A stretch of 64,000 nucleotides of DNA from Microbacterium hominis (GTDB taxonomy: Bacteria; Actinomycetota; Actinomycetes; Actinomycetales; Microbacteriaceae): assembly GCF_013282805.1 (NCBI RefSeq), contig NZ_CP054038.1:1054001-1118000 (forward strand), given 5' to 3'. The translations under genes and the position numbers were made by a program. Each line of letters opens with the position of its first letter. The first letter of the stretch is position 1. Of this stretch, positions 33,629 to 42,419 are shown in pieces. Under the pieces are notes generated by a model. The model worked only from the letters and a program-made list of their open reading frames with translations. It did no database searches and had not been told where the DNA came from.

Positions 33629-35283
33629 TGGCGGACACCCCACCTGCGGCGCCGCCGGCGTCGACGGCGTCACGCGGCCAGACGGCGCTGCGGCGCATCC
33701 TCGTCTTCGCGATCCTGTTCGCGCTCATCGTGATCGCCGCGGTGGGGGTGGGCGGGCTGCTCGCCCGCGCGCTCGGTCTCGCCCGCGTGCTGGCGACCTC
33801 CGACACCGATCTGGCGCGCTCGCTCGCCTTCGCGCTCGTCGGCGTGCCCCTGGCCGGCCTGCTGTGGTGGTGGCAGCGTCGTCGGCTGGCCCTCGACCCC
33901 GGCGAGCGGGCGTCGCTGGTGTGGGCGCTCTACCTCACGGCCATGACGCTCACCGCCCTCATCGGGGCCACCGTCGAGCTGGCCGACGCCGCGGCGGCCG
34001 GCATCGACGGGCGATGGGCGCCCGCCTCCGTCGCGTACGGCCTGGTCTGGTCCGGCGTCTGGGTCTGGCACACGTGGATGCGCCGCACGCCGGCGATCGC
34101 GCCGACCCGGCTGAGCACCCTGCCCACCCTGCTGGGCGGCGCCTACGGGGTGGTGCTGGGCGCCCTCGGCGCTGTCGGGGCGATCTCGACGATCGTCTCG
34201 GCGGCTCTGGTCGACCGGGGTGCGCTGCTGGTCGAGGATGCCGCGCCGATCGTGGGCCTGCTCCAGGCGCTGGTGTGGGCGGGGCTGGGCATCCTCGCCT
34301 GGTGGTGGCACTGGCACGTCGACGGCGGCCGCGTCGCGCGCGGCCCGTTCGCCTCGGTGATCCTCGTCGTGATCACCGGGGCCGCGGCGGCGGCGACGCT
34401 GTTCGCCGCCGGCACGATCCTGTGGGTCCTCCTGCGGCTGGTGGCCGATCCGGCCCCTCGCGCGGAGGTGCTCGCGCCGCTGGACACCGCCGTGGCCACG
34501 GCGCTGGTCGCGGGCCTCGTGTGGGCCTCCCACCACGCCGTCGTCGCCACGCGGCCGGAGCCCGTGTCCCGGGCCGCGCGACTGGTGCTGGCTGCCGTCG
34601 CGCTGGTGGGCGCGGCGAGCGGCTTCGGGGTGGTGGTGAACGCGCTGCTCGCGACGATCCCCGCGACCCTCGTCGCCGGCGACCCGCGGAGCCTCCTGCT
34701 GGGTGGGCTCAGCGCCCTGGTCGTCGGCTTCCCGGTGTGGTGGCTGGCGTGGCATCCCGAGCGCAGCGCGACCGTCGTCGAGGCGGCCGACACCGGGCGC
34801 CGGGTGTACCTCGTGGTGATCTTCGGGGTGAGCGCGGTCGTCGCGATCGTGACGCTGCTGCTGATCGGCTTCCGCGTCTTCGACTTCTTCCTCGGCGCGT
34901 CCGGAGCGCGCGGACTCGTCGAACGCGTGCGCGCGCCGCTGGGTCTGCTGAGCGCCACCGCCGCCGTCTTCGCGTACCACTTCGCCGTGTGGCGGCGCGA
35001 TCGCGCACTCGTCCGCGCCGCCGCGCCCGCAGGGGCAGCCCCCGCGTCCGTGGTCGCGCAGGTGATCCTGGTGAGCGAGGGGGATGCCGCCGACGCGGCG
35101 GCTCGTCTGCGCGCGGCCCTCGGAGCGAAGGTCACGGTGTGGCAGGCGGCCGCCGGCCAGGGGCAGGTGGGCGAGGCCGACGTGGATGCACTCGTCGAAC
35201 GGCTCCGGTCCGTCGCGACCGTGCGGGCGCTGGTGATCGCCGAGAGCGGGGCCGCCCCGCGCATCGTGCCTCTCAGCGGCTGA
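33628..35283 (+). CDS. DUF5671-type polytopic membrane protein
   Basis: A 551-residue protein with eleven or so hydrophobic helices arranged as repeated units, each containing a WWW or WW-rich segment (GLLWWWQRRRLAL, LGILAWWWHWHVDGG, FPVWWLAWHPERS). This repeat pattern fits DUF5671 modules. The last 80 residues are soluble and mixed alpha/beta. The ATG overlaps the previous stop (TGATG). Function is unknown. Head to tail with the membrane-anchored gene and followed by the SRP RNA gene. Confidence 0.75.
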   Translation: MADTPPAAPPASTASRGQTALRRILVFAILFALIVIAAVGVGGLLARALGLARVLATSDTDLARSLAFALVGVPLAGLLWWWQRRRLALDPGERASLVWALYLTAMTLTALIGATVELADAAAAGIDGRWAPASVAYGLVWSGVWVWHTWMRRTPAIAPTRLSTLPTLLGGAYGVVLGALGAVGAISTIVSAALVDRGALLVEDAAPIVGLLQALVWAGLGILAWWWHWHVDGGRVARGPFASVILVVITGAAAAATLFAAGTILWVLLRLVADPAPRAEVLAPLDTAVATALVAGLVWASHHAVVATRPEPVSRAARLVLAAVALVGAASGFGVVVNALLATIPATLVAGDPRSLLLGGLSALVVGFPVWWLAWHPERSATVVEAADTGRRVYLVVIFGVSAVVAIVTLLLIGFRVFDFFLGASGARGLVERVRAPLGLLSATAAVFAYHFAVWRRDRALVRAAAPAGAAPASVVAQVILVSEGDAADAAARLRAALGAKVTVWQAAAGQGQVGEADVDALVERLRSVATVRALVIAESGAAPRIVPLSG

Positions 35284-35307
35284 TTCGGCGCTGCCGGGGG
35301 AGCGGGT

Positions 35308-35313
35308 TAGACT
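35308..35313 (+). promoter_or_regulatory. -10 box of the SRP RNA gene
   Basis: TAGACT ends 7 nt before the predicted 5' end of the SRP RNA at about 35320. Confidence 0.55.
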
Positions 35314-35319
35314 GGGGAC

Positions 35320-35407
35320 AGCTCTCCGCGAGGCGGCATCCAGGCCAACTCCCCCAGGACGGAAACGTAGCAAGGGTAACCGGGCTCTGCCGGGTTCGCG
35401 GAGAGTC
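35320..35407 (+). ncRNA. ffs: Signal recognition particle RNA, small bacterial type (4.5S)
   Basis: The closing stem is CTCTCCGCGA (35322-35331) with TCGCGGAGAG (35396-35405). The Ffh-binding domain IV is present with CAGGACGGAAACGTAGCAAGGGTAACCG features: the GGAA tetraloop, the asymmetric AGCA bulge and the symmetric internal loop. The RNA scaffolds Ffh for co-translational targeting of membrane proteins. TTACTTTTCC follows the stem as terminator. Its place near dnaX is usual in actinomycetes. Confidence 0.93.
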
Positions 35408-35446
35408 TTACTTTTCCGGCGGGAGCGCAGCGCTGCGCCGCCGCCG

Positions 35447-35510
35447 CCGGGCCTCTGGCCGGGGCGTCGCCCTCTTCACCGGGCCTCTGGCCGGGGCGTC
35501 GCCCTCTTCA
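35447..35510. repeat. Perfect 32-bp tandem duplication upstream of pta
   Basis: Two identical 32-bp units (35447-35478 and 35479-35510), each holding CCGGGCCTCTGGCC and GTCGCCCTCTTCA. The second copy ends 2 nt before the pta -10 hexamer, so the copy number could affect pta promoter strength. Confidence 0.9.
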
Positions 35511-35511
35511 A

Positions 35512-35517
35512 TAGTGT
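35512..35517 (+). promoter_or_regulatory. Leaderless -10 box of pta
   Basis: TAGTGT ends 6 nt before GTG 35524; its upstream flank is the second copy of the 32-bp tandem repeat. Confidence 0.55.
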
Positions 35518-35523
35518 GGTGCC

Positions 35524-37659
35524 GTGGCGCAGAGCATCTTCATCACCTCGGCAGAAGGTCACTCCGGGAAGTCCACGGTCGCGCTGGGCGTGCTCAACGC
35601 GCTCAGCCTCGCGACCCCGCGCGTAGGGGTGTTCCGGGCCATCTCCCGGTCGACCGTGGAACGCGACTACGTGCTGGAGATGCTGCTCGACCACGACAAC
35701 GTCGATCTCGCCTACGACGAGTGCATCGGCGTCAGCTACGACGACGTGCGGCACGACCCCGAGGCGGCGCTGGCCACCATCGTCGAGCGCTTCAAGGCCG
35801 TCGAGGCGCAGTGCGACGCGGTCGTGGTGCTCGGCAGCGACTACACCGACGTCGGCAGCCCCGCCGAACTCGGCTACAACGCCCGCATCGCCGCCAACCT
35901 CGGCACCCCGGTGCTGCTGGTGCTCGGCGGGCGGGCCTCGCAGGGCCAGCCCGAGCAGTTGGGCTCCACCGTCGCGCGCACCCCCGCGCAGATGGGTCAG
36001 ATCGCCGACCTCGCCCTCACCGAACTCGCCCACGGCCGCGCCGAGCTGTTCGCCGTCATCGCGAACCGCGCCGACGGCGACGCGATCGAGGCGACCGTCG
36101 GCGAGATCTCGCGCGTCGTCGCCGAGGCGCGCGGCGCGCGCGGGAACGTGCCGGTCTGGGCGATCCCCGAGGACCGGTTCCTCGTCGCCCCCTCGATGCG
36201 CGGCGTCATGCGCTCGGTCGACGGCGAGCTTCTCTCCGGAGACCCCGACCTCCTCACGCGCGAGGCTCTCGGCGTCGTGGTGGCGGGGATGTCGATGGTC
36301 AACGTGCTCCCGCGCCTGTTCGAGGGTGCGGTGGTCGTGATCCCCGGTGACCGCTCGGAGGTGCTGCTGGCGACGCTGCTGGCCAACTCCTCGGGCACGT
36401 TCCCCTCGCTGGCGGGCATCGTGCTCAACGGCGGCTTCGAGCTGCCCGAGCCGATCACGCGGCTGCTCGAGGGCCTGGGGTCGAAGCTGCCGATCGTCGC
36501 GACCGAGTTCGGCACCTACGAGACGGCCGTGCGCATCATGAACACGCGCGGGCGACTGGCCGCCGACTCGAAGCGCCGCTACGACACGGCTCTGACGATG
36601 TTCGAGCAGAACGTCGACACCGACGAGCTGCTGCGGCTGGTCGGCGTCGCCCGCGCCACCGTCGTCACGCCGCTCATGTTCGAATACCAGCTCATCGAGC
36701 GCGCCCGATCGGATCGCAAGCGCATCGTGCTCCCCGAGGGCGGCGACGACCGGGTGCTGCGCGCGGCGGCGACGGTGCTCAAGCGCGGCATCGCGGACCT
36801 CACGATCCTCGGCGAGCCGTTCGAGGTGCGGGCGCGCGCGATCGAACTCGGCATCGACATCCAGGACGCGCAGGTGCTCTCGCCCTTCGACGCCCCCCAC
36901 GTGCACCGGTTCGCCGACGAGTATGCGCGGCTCCGCGCCCACAAGGGCGTCACGTTCGGGAAGGCCGCCGACACCGTCACCGACGTGTCGTACTTCGGCA
37001 CGCTGATGGTGCACCTGGGCCTGGCCGACGGCATGGTGTCGGGCGCCGCGCACACCACCGCCCACACGATCCGGCCGGCGTTCGAGATCATCAAGACCAA
37101 GCCCGGCGTCTCGGTCGTCTCCAGCGTGTTCCTCATGGCCCTCGCCGACCGCGTGCTCGTCTACGGCGACTGCGCCGTGATCCCCGACCCCAGTGCTCCG
37201 CAGCTGGCCGACATCGCCATCTCCTCGGCGGCGACGGCGACGCAGTTCGGCATCGACCCGCGCGTGGCCATGCTGTCCTACTCGACGGGGGAGTCGGGGT
37301 CGGGCGCCGATGTCGAGAAGGTGCGCGAGGCGACCGGACTCGTGCGGGAGCGCGCGCCGCAACTGCTGGTGGAGGGCCCGATCCAGTATGACGCGGCCAC
37401 CGACGTGGCCGTCGCCGCCGCGAAGATGCCCGGCTCCGACGTGGCGGGTCGGGCGACGGTGTTCATCTTCCCCGACCTCAACACGGGCAACAACACGTAC
37501 AAGGCGGTGCAGCGCTCCGCCGGCGCGGTGGCGATCGGGCCGGTGCTGCAAGGACTCAACAAGCCGATCAACGACCTCTCGCGCGGTGCGCTGGTCGAAG
37601 ACATCGTCAACACCATCGCGATCACGGCCATCCAGGCGCAGAATGAGGCTTCCCCATGA
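35524..37659 (+). CDS. pta: Phosphate acetyltransferase, long form
   Basis: A 711-residue enzyme converting acetyl-CoA and phosphate to acetyl phosphate and CoA. It is the long type: residues 1-200 are a P-loop-like AAA_26 domain (ITSAEGHSGKSTVALGVLNAL), residues 215-325 the DRTGG domain, and about 385-700 the catalytic PTA/PTB domain with RKRIVLPEGGDDRVLRAA, MVHLGLADGMVSGAAHTTAHT and MLSYSTGESGSGADVEKVREAT. The regulatory N-terminal part is usual in enterobacteria and actinomycetes. The start is GTG 35524. Its stop overlaps ackA (ATGA), so the pair is coupled and drives acetate overflow or acetate use. Confidence 0.96.
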   Translation: MAQSIFITSAEGHSGKSTVALGVLNALSLATPRVGVFRAISRSTVERDYVLEMLLDHDNVDLAYDECIGVSYDDVRHDPEAALATIVERFKAVEAQCDAVVVLGSDYTDVGSPAELGYNARIAANLGTPVLLVLGGRASQGQPEQLGSTVARTPAQMGQIADLALTELAHGRAELFAVIANRADGDAIEATVGEISRVVAEARGARGNVPVWAIPEDRFLVAPSMRGVMRSVDGELLSGDPDLLTREALGVVVAGMSMVNVLPRLFEGAVVVIPGDRSEVLLATLLANSSGTFPSLAGIVLNGGFELPEPITRLLEGLGSKLPIVATEFGTYETAVRIMNTRGRLAADSKRRYDTALTMFEQNVDTDELLRLVGVARATVVTPLMFEYQLIERARSDRKRIVLPEGGDDRVLRAAATVLKRGIADLTILGEPFEVRARAIELGIDIQDAQVLSPFDAPHVHRFADEYARLRAHKGVTFGKAADTVTDVSYFGTLMVHLGLADGMVSGAAHTTAHTIRPAFEIIKTKPGVSVVSSVFLMALADRVLVYGDCAVIPDPSAPQLADIAISSAATATQFGIDPRVAMLSYSTGESGSGADVEKVREATGLVRERAPQLLVEGPIQYDAATDVAVAAAKMPGSDVAGRATVFIFPDLNTGNNTYKAVQRSAGAVAIGPVLQGLNKPINDLSRGALVEDIVNTIAITAIQAQNEASP

Positions 37660-38918
37660 CCGATCCCACCAGCATCCTCGTCGTCAACAGCGGCTCGTCG
37701 TCGTTCAAGTACCAGCTGATCGACATGGACGCAGAGCGCACGCTCGCCTCGGGGCTGGTGGAGCGCATCGGCGACGATGAGGGGAGGGCCAAGCACACGG
37801 TGCACGCGGAACCGGGGCAGCCCGGTGAGGGCTCGGCGGCGATGCTCGAAGCGACGTACACGCGCACGCTGCCGATCCCCGACCACACCGCGGGGTTCCG
37901 CGTGATGCTCGAGGCGTTCGCCGAGCACGGGCCGGCGCTGGACGTCCACCCGCCGGCGGCGGTCGGGCACCGGGTGGTGCACGGCGGTGCGCGGTTCTTC
38001 GAACCCACCCTCATCACCCCCCTCGTCGAGATCAACATCGACGAGCTGTCGGTGCTCGCGCCGCTGCACAACCCGGCGAACCTCGCCGGGATCGTCGCCG
38101 CCCGCGCCGCATTCCCCGCCGTGCCGCACGTGGCGGTCTTCGACACCGCCTTCCACCAGACCCTCGCCCCCGAGGCCTACACCTACGCGATCGACGCGAA
38201 GGTGGCATCCACCCATCGGATCCGCCGATACGGCTTCCACGGCACCTCGCACAAGTTCGTGAGCGAGACCGCCGCCGCCCACCTCGGCCGGCCGCTGTCC
38301 GAGCTCAAGCAGATCGTGTTCCACCTCGGCAACGGCGCGTCGGTCACCGCGATCGACGGCGGCCGCTCCGTCGAGACCTCGATGGGCTTCACTCCGCTCG
38401 AGGGCCTCGTGATGGGCACGCGCTCGGGCGACCTCGACCCCGCCGTGCTGTTCCACCTCGCCCGTCGGGAGGGCATGTCGATCGACGACCTCGACGACCT
38501 CCTCAACAAGCGCAGCGGGCTGCTGGGTCTCGCAGGCTCCAACGACCTGCGCGACATCCGCACCGCCATCGAGCAGGGCGACGCGAGCGCCGTGCTGGCG
38601 TACGAGGTCTACGTGCACCGGCTCCGCCACTACGCCGGCGCCTACCTCGCGCAGCTCGGCGGCGCCGACGTGATCGTCTTCACCGCCGGGGTCGGCGAGA
38701 ACGCCCCCTTCGTGCGTGCCCACACCCTCGACACGCTCGGCTTCGCCGGCGTCGAGATCGACCCCGAGCGCAATCGGCGCGCGGGCCGCGACGGCGGGGG
38801 CGACGGGCGCGGCATCCACGTCATCTCCACCGACGCGTCGCGCGTCACCGTGCTGGTCGTGCCCACCGACGAGGAGCTCGAGATCGCCCGCCAGACCCTC
38901 GCCGTCGCGCAGGGATGA
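37656..38918 (+). CDS. ackA: Acetate kinase
   Basis: A 420-residue ASKHA-fold kinase making acetate and ATP from acetyl phosphate and ADP. Signature 1 is ILVVNSGSSSFKYQLI at the N-terminus, then VGHRVVHGGARF, the catalytic VFDTAFHQTL, RRYGFHGTSHKFV and HLGNGASVTAI with the adenosine region VFTAGVGENAPFVR near the C-terminus. A 20-residue Glu/Gly/Arg-rich insert near residues 45-65 is longer than in E. coli. Coupled to pta by ATGA; no terminator is obvious after it. Confidence 0.97.
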   Translation: MTDPTSILVVNSGSSSFKYQLIDMDAERTLASGLVERIGDDEGRAKHTVHAEPGQPGEGSAAMLEATYTRTLPIPDHTAGFRVMLEAFAEHGPALDVHPPAAVGHRVVHGGARFFEPTLITPLVEINIDELSVLAPLHNPANLAGIVAARAAFPAVPHVAVFDTAFHQTLAPEAYTYAIDAKVASTHRIRRYGFHGTSHKFVSETAAAHLGRPLSELKQIVFHLGNGASVTAIDGGRSVETSMGFTPLEGLVMGTRSGDLDPAVLFHLARREGMSIDDLDDLLNKRSGLLGLAGSNDLRDIRTAIEQGDASAVLAYEVYVHRLRHYAGAYLAQLGGADVIVFTAGVGENAPFVRAHTLDTLGFAGVEIDPERNRRAGRDGGGDGRGIHVISTDASRVTVLVVPTDEELEIARQTLAVAQG

Positions 38919-39050
38919 GCGTCGGGGTGAGCGTCGAGGTGGGCGCGTCGCCACGGGTCGCTGTACCGCGCGGGGGTGCGCGCCACTACGCTGGCACCAC
39001 GGCACGAAGAGGAGCCGCATCCGCCCGTCCCGCACCTCGCCGGAGGTTCC

Positions 39051-39821
39051 GTGTCCCCTGACGCGATGCCCGATCTGACCACATTCGACGCCGTGCTGTT
39101 CGACCTCGACGGGGTGCTCACCCCGACCGCCGAGGTGCACATGCACGCGTGGCAGACGATGTTCCAGGAGCTGTTCGACGCGTGGGAGGTCTCGCCGCCC
39201 TACGCCGAACGGGACTACTTCGACTACCTCGACGGCAAGAAGCGGTACGACGGGGTCGCGAGCCTGCTGCGCAGCCGCGACATCGAGATCGCGTGGGGGA
39301 GCCCCGACGACCCGCCCACGGCCGACACCGTCTGCGGCATCGGCAACCGCAAGAACGACTTCTTCGAGGCGGCGCTGCGCGCCGACGGCATCGCCCCCTA
39401 CCCGGGATCCCTCGCGCTGGTCGAGCAGCTCGTGGCCGCGGGAACCCCCGTCGCCGTGGTCTCCAGCTCCAAGAACGCCGAAGAGGTGCTGCGGGTGGCG
39501 GGGATCCGCGACCTGTTCCCGGTGGTGATGGACGGCGTGATCGCCGAGCGAGACCATCTGGCATCCAAGCCCGCACCCGACGTGTTCGTCGAGGCGGCCC
39601 GCATGATGGGCGTCGACCCGGCGCGCAGCGCCGCCGTGGAAGACGCGCTCAGCGGTGTGCAGTCCGCCGTCGCCGGCGGCTTCGCGCTCGTGATCGGCGT
39701 CGACCGGGGCGTGGGGTCGGAAGACCTCGTGGCGGCCGGCGCGCACCTCGTCGTCGATGACCTGGGCGTGCTCGTGCGCCCCTCCGACCCCTCCGGCACC
39801 ACCGAGGAGACCTCCGCATGA
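39051..39821 (+). CDS. HAD phosphatase, beta-phosphoglucomutase-like
   Basis: A 256-residue HAD-IA enzyme. The start is GTG 39051, with GGAGG 4 nt upstream, better than ATG 39066. The core shows FDLDGVLTPTAEVHMHAWQ (motif I with nucleophile and acid Asp), VVSSSKNAEEVL (motif II), ASKPAPDVFVEAARMMG (motif III) and AVEDALSGVQSAVAGGF (motif IV). Cap residues (YFDYLDGKKRYDG) match the beta-PGM group. It overlaps the GH65 phosphorylase by 4 nt; the phosphorylase releases beta-glucose-1-phosphate, which this enzyme should convert to glucose-6-phosphate. TACGCT at 38988-38993 is a likely -10. Confidence 0.9.
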   Translation: MSPDAMPDLTTFDAVLFDLDGVLTPTAEVHMHAWQTMFQELFDAWEVSPPYAERDYFDYLDGKKRYDGVASLLRSRDIEIAWGSPDDPPTADTVCGIGNRKNDFFEAALRADGIAPYPGSLALVEQLVAAGTPVAVVSSSKNAEEVLRVAGIRDLFPVVMDGVIAERDHLASKPAPDVFVEAARMMGVDPARSAAVEDALSGVQSAVAGGFALVIGVDRGVGSEDLVAAGAHLVVDDLGVLVRPSDPSGTTEETSA

Positions 39822-42334
39822 TGGATCGCGACCGCTTTCCGATCGACCCCTGGAAGCTGATCGAGAACCAGATCTCGCTCGACGACGTGGGCGTCACGGA
39901 GACACTCTTCTCGGTCGGCAACGGGTGGCTGGGGCTTCGGGGCAACCATCCCGAGGGTCGGTACGGCCACGAGCACGGCACGTTCCTCAACGGCTTCCAC
40001 GAGACCTTCCCGATCCGCCACGCCGAGCAGGCGTACGGCTTCGCCGAGGTCGGGCAGACGATCATCAATGCGCCCGACGCGAAGGTCATGCGCGTCTACG
40101 TCGATGACGAGCCCCTCTCCTTCGACATCGCCGACATCCGGGAGTACCGGCGCGAGCTCGACATGCGCGAGGGCGTGCTGCGCCGCCACCTGCTCTGGGT
40201 GACCCCGTCGGGCAAGGAGGTGCGCATCGACTTCGACCGCATGGTGTCGTTCGAGGAGAAGCACCTCGCGCTCATGCGCATCGAGGTGACGGTGCTCAAC
40301 GCCGACGCCCCCGTCACCGTCAGCTGCCAGCTCGTGAACCGCCAGGACGGCGAAGACGTCTACGGCGGCGTGCCCAACGCGCCCCGCAAGGCCGGATTCG
40401 ATCCGCGCAAGTCCGAGCGCCTGCACGAGCGGGTGCTGCAGCCGCAGGAGTACTGGCAGGACCGGCTCCGCTCGGCGCTGTCGTACCGGGCGACCGAGTC
40501 GGGCATGACGATGGCCGTGGTCGCCGACCACATCATCGACACCGAGAACGAGCACACGGCGCGCAACCTCATCGAGCAGGACATCGCCAAGAACGTCTTC
40601 CGCGTCAACGCGAAGGCGGGCGTGCCGATCACCATCACCAAGCTGGTCAGCTACCACGCCTCGCGCGGCGTGCCCGCGCGAGAGCTCGTCGATCGCTGCC
40701 GCCGCACGGTCGACCGGGCGATGAGCCAGGGGGTGCAGGCGCAGTACGACAAGCAGTCCGAGTGGCTCGCCGAGTTCTGGGAGCGCTCCGACGTGCAGAT
40801 CATCGGGCAGGACGACCTGCAGCAGGCCACCCGGTGGTGCCTGTTCCAGCTCGCCCAGGCCGCGGCGCGCGCCGACGGGCTCGGCGTGCCGGCCAAGGGC
40901 GTGAGCGGGTCGGGCTACTCCGGGCACTACTTCTGGGACACCGAGATCTATGTGCTCCCGTTCCTCGCGTACACGACCCCGCAGTGGGCCCGCAACGCGC
41001 TGCGCATGCGCTACCTCATGCTGCCCGCGGCCCGCCGCCGCGCCTTCCAGCTCAACGAGGCTGGCGCCCTGTTCCCCTGGCGCACGATCAACGGCGAGGA
41101 GGCCTCGGCGTACTACGCCGCCGGCACCGCGCAGTACCACATCAACGCCGACGTGAGCTTCGCGCTCGCCAAGTACGTGCGCGCGACCGGCGACGACGAG
41201 CTGCTCCATCACGAGGGCGTCGACATCGCGGTCGAGACGGCGCGCCTGTGGACCACGCTCGGGTTCTGGCGCAACGCCGAGGCGGGTGGGGAGAGCTTCC
41301 ACATCCACGGGGTGACCGGGCCCGACGAGTACACGACGGTGGTCAACGACAACCTCTTCACCAACGTCATGGCGCGGTTCAACCTGCGCTTCGCGGCGCG
41401 CACGGTGCGTGAGATGGCCGAGCGCGACGGCGAGGTCTACCGCCGCATGGTCGAGCGCCTCGACCTCGACCCCGACGAGCCGGAGGCCTGGGAGCGCGCC
41501 GCCGAGGCGATGCACATCCCGTTCAGCCCCGCCCTCGGCATCCACCCTCAGGATCACGTCTTCCTCGAGCGCGAGATCTGGGACCTCGAGAACACCCCGT
41601 CCGACAAGCGGCCGCTGCTGCTGCACTTCCACCCGCTGGTGATCTACCGCTACCAGGTGCTCAAGCAGGCCGATGTCGTGCTCGCGCTGTTCCTGCAGGG
41701 CAACCACTTCTCGGCGGAGGACAAGCTCGCCGACTTCGAGTACTACGACCCGCTGACCACCGGCGATTCGACGCTGTCGGCCGTGGTCCAGTCGATCCTC
41801 GCGGCGGAGGTCGGCTACCAGGACCTGTCGCTCGAGTACTTCCGCCAGTCGATCTTCGTCGACCTCGCCGACCTGCACCACAATGCCGCCGATGGCGTGC
41901 ACGTGGCCTCGGCGGGCGGGATCTGGACCGCGCTCGTCTCCGGCTTCGGCGGCATGCGCGACCACTTCGGCGAACTGTCGTTCGACCCGAGACTGCCCGT
42001 CGACTGGCCGGAGCTGCGCTACGTGCTCCACTGGCACGGCATGCGGCTGGGGATCTCCCTGACGGCGGGCTCGATGACGGTGGATGCCGCGGGCGGCGCC
42101 ACTCCGGTCTCGTTCAGCGTGCGGGGCACGGGATACGTGATCGGCGACGGCGAGCAGGTCGTCGTGCCTCTGGACGGCCAGGGGCCGCTCCTGCCCGGAC
42201 GCCCGTCGCTGCGCCAGTTCGCCGACGTGCGCCGCGAGGACGGCAGCATGCTGTCGGCGTCGGTGCCGGCCGTCACGACCTCGATCCCGGTGCTCGGCGT
42301 GGGCGCCGATCTCGAGAGCGGGGTGGACGCCTGA
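39818..42334 (+). CDS. Glycoside hydrolase family 65 disaccharide phosphorylase
   Basis: An 838-residue GH65 enzyme. The N-terminal beta-sandwich begins WKLIENQISLDDVGVTETLFSVGNGWLGLRGN, the catalytic alpha/alpha barrel contains KGVSGSGYSGHYFWDTEIYVLPFL and the general acid Glu in HGVTGPDEYTTVVNDN, and the phosphate-site region is near KQADVVLALFLQGNHFS. The family includes maltose, trehalose, kojibiose and nigerose phosphorylases; sequence alone does not settle the substrate, but trehalose or maltose is most usual in actinomycetes. Coupled to the beta-PGM-like gene (ATGA). Confidence 0.92.
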   Translation: MMDRDRFPIDPWKLIENQISLDDVGVTETLFSVGNGWLGLRGNHPEGRYGHEHGTFLNGFHETFPIRHAEQAYGFAEVGQTIINAPDAKVMRVYVDDEPLSFDIADIREYRRELDMREGVLRRHLLWVTPSGKEVRIDFDRMVSFEEKHLALMRIEVTVLNADAPVTVSCQLVNRQDGEDVYGGVPNAPRKAGFDPRKSERLHERVLQPQEYWQDRLRSALSYRATESGMTMAVVADHIIDTENEHTARNLIEQDIAKNVFRVNAKAGVPITITKLVSYHASRGVPARELVDRCRRTVDRAMSQGVQAQYDKQSEWLAEFWERSDVQIIGQDDLQQATRWCLFQLAQAAARADGLGVPAKGVSGSGYSGHYFWDTEIYVLPFLAYTTPQWARNALRMRYLMLPAARRRAFQLNEAGALFPWRTINGEEASAYYAAGTAQYHINADVSFALAKYVRATGDDELLHHEGVDIAVETARLWTTLGFWRNAEAGGESFHIHGVTGPDEYTTVVNDNLFTNVMARFNLRFAARTVREMAERDGEVYRRMVERLDLDPDEPEAWERAAEAMHIPFSPALGIHPQDHVFLEREIWDLENTPSDKRPLLLHFHPLVIYRYQVLKQADVVLALFLQGNHFSAEDKLADFEYYDPLTTGDSTLSAVVQSILAAEVGYQDLSLEYFRQSIFVDLADLHHNAADGVHVASAGGIWTALVSGFGGMRDHFGELSFDPRLPVDWPELRYVLHWHGMRLGISLTAGSMTVDAAGGATPVSFSVRGTGYVIGDGEQVVVPLDGQGPLLPGRPSLRQFADVRREDGSMLSASVPAVTTSIPVLGVGADLESGVDA

Positions 42335-42407
42335 CGCCGGACTCGGGGCGAGGCCGGGCGGCCGCGCTGCGTTGCGCTGCGCATGCCGAAGTGTCGGACG
42401 CACGCCG

Positions 42408-42413
42408 TAGGGT
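42408..42413 (+). promoter_or_regulatory. Leaderless -10 box of dnaX
   Basis: TAGGGT lies 6 nt before GTG 42420, with no Shine-Dalgarno in the gap. Confidence 0.55.
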
Positions 42414-42419
42414 GGATGC

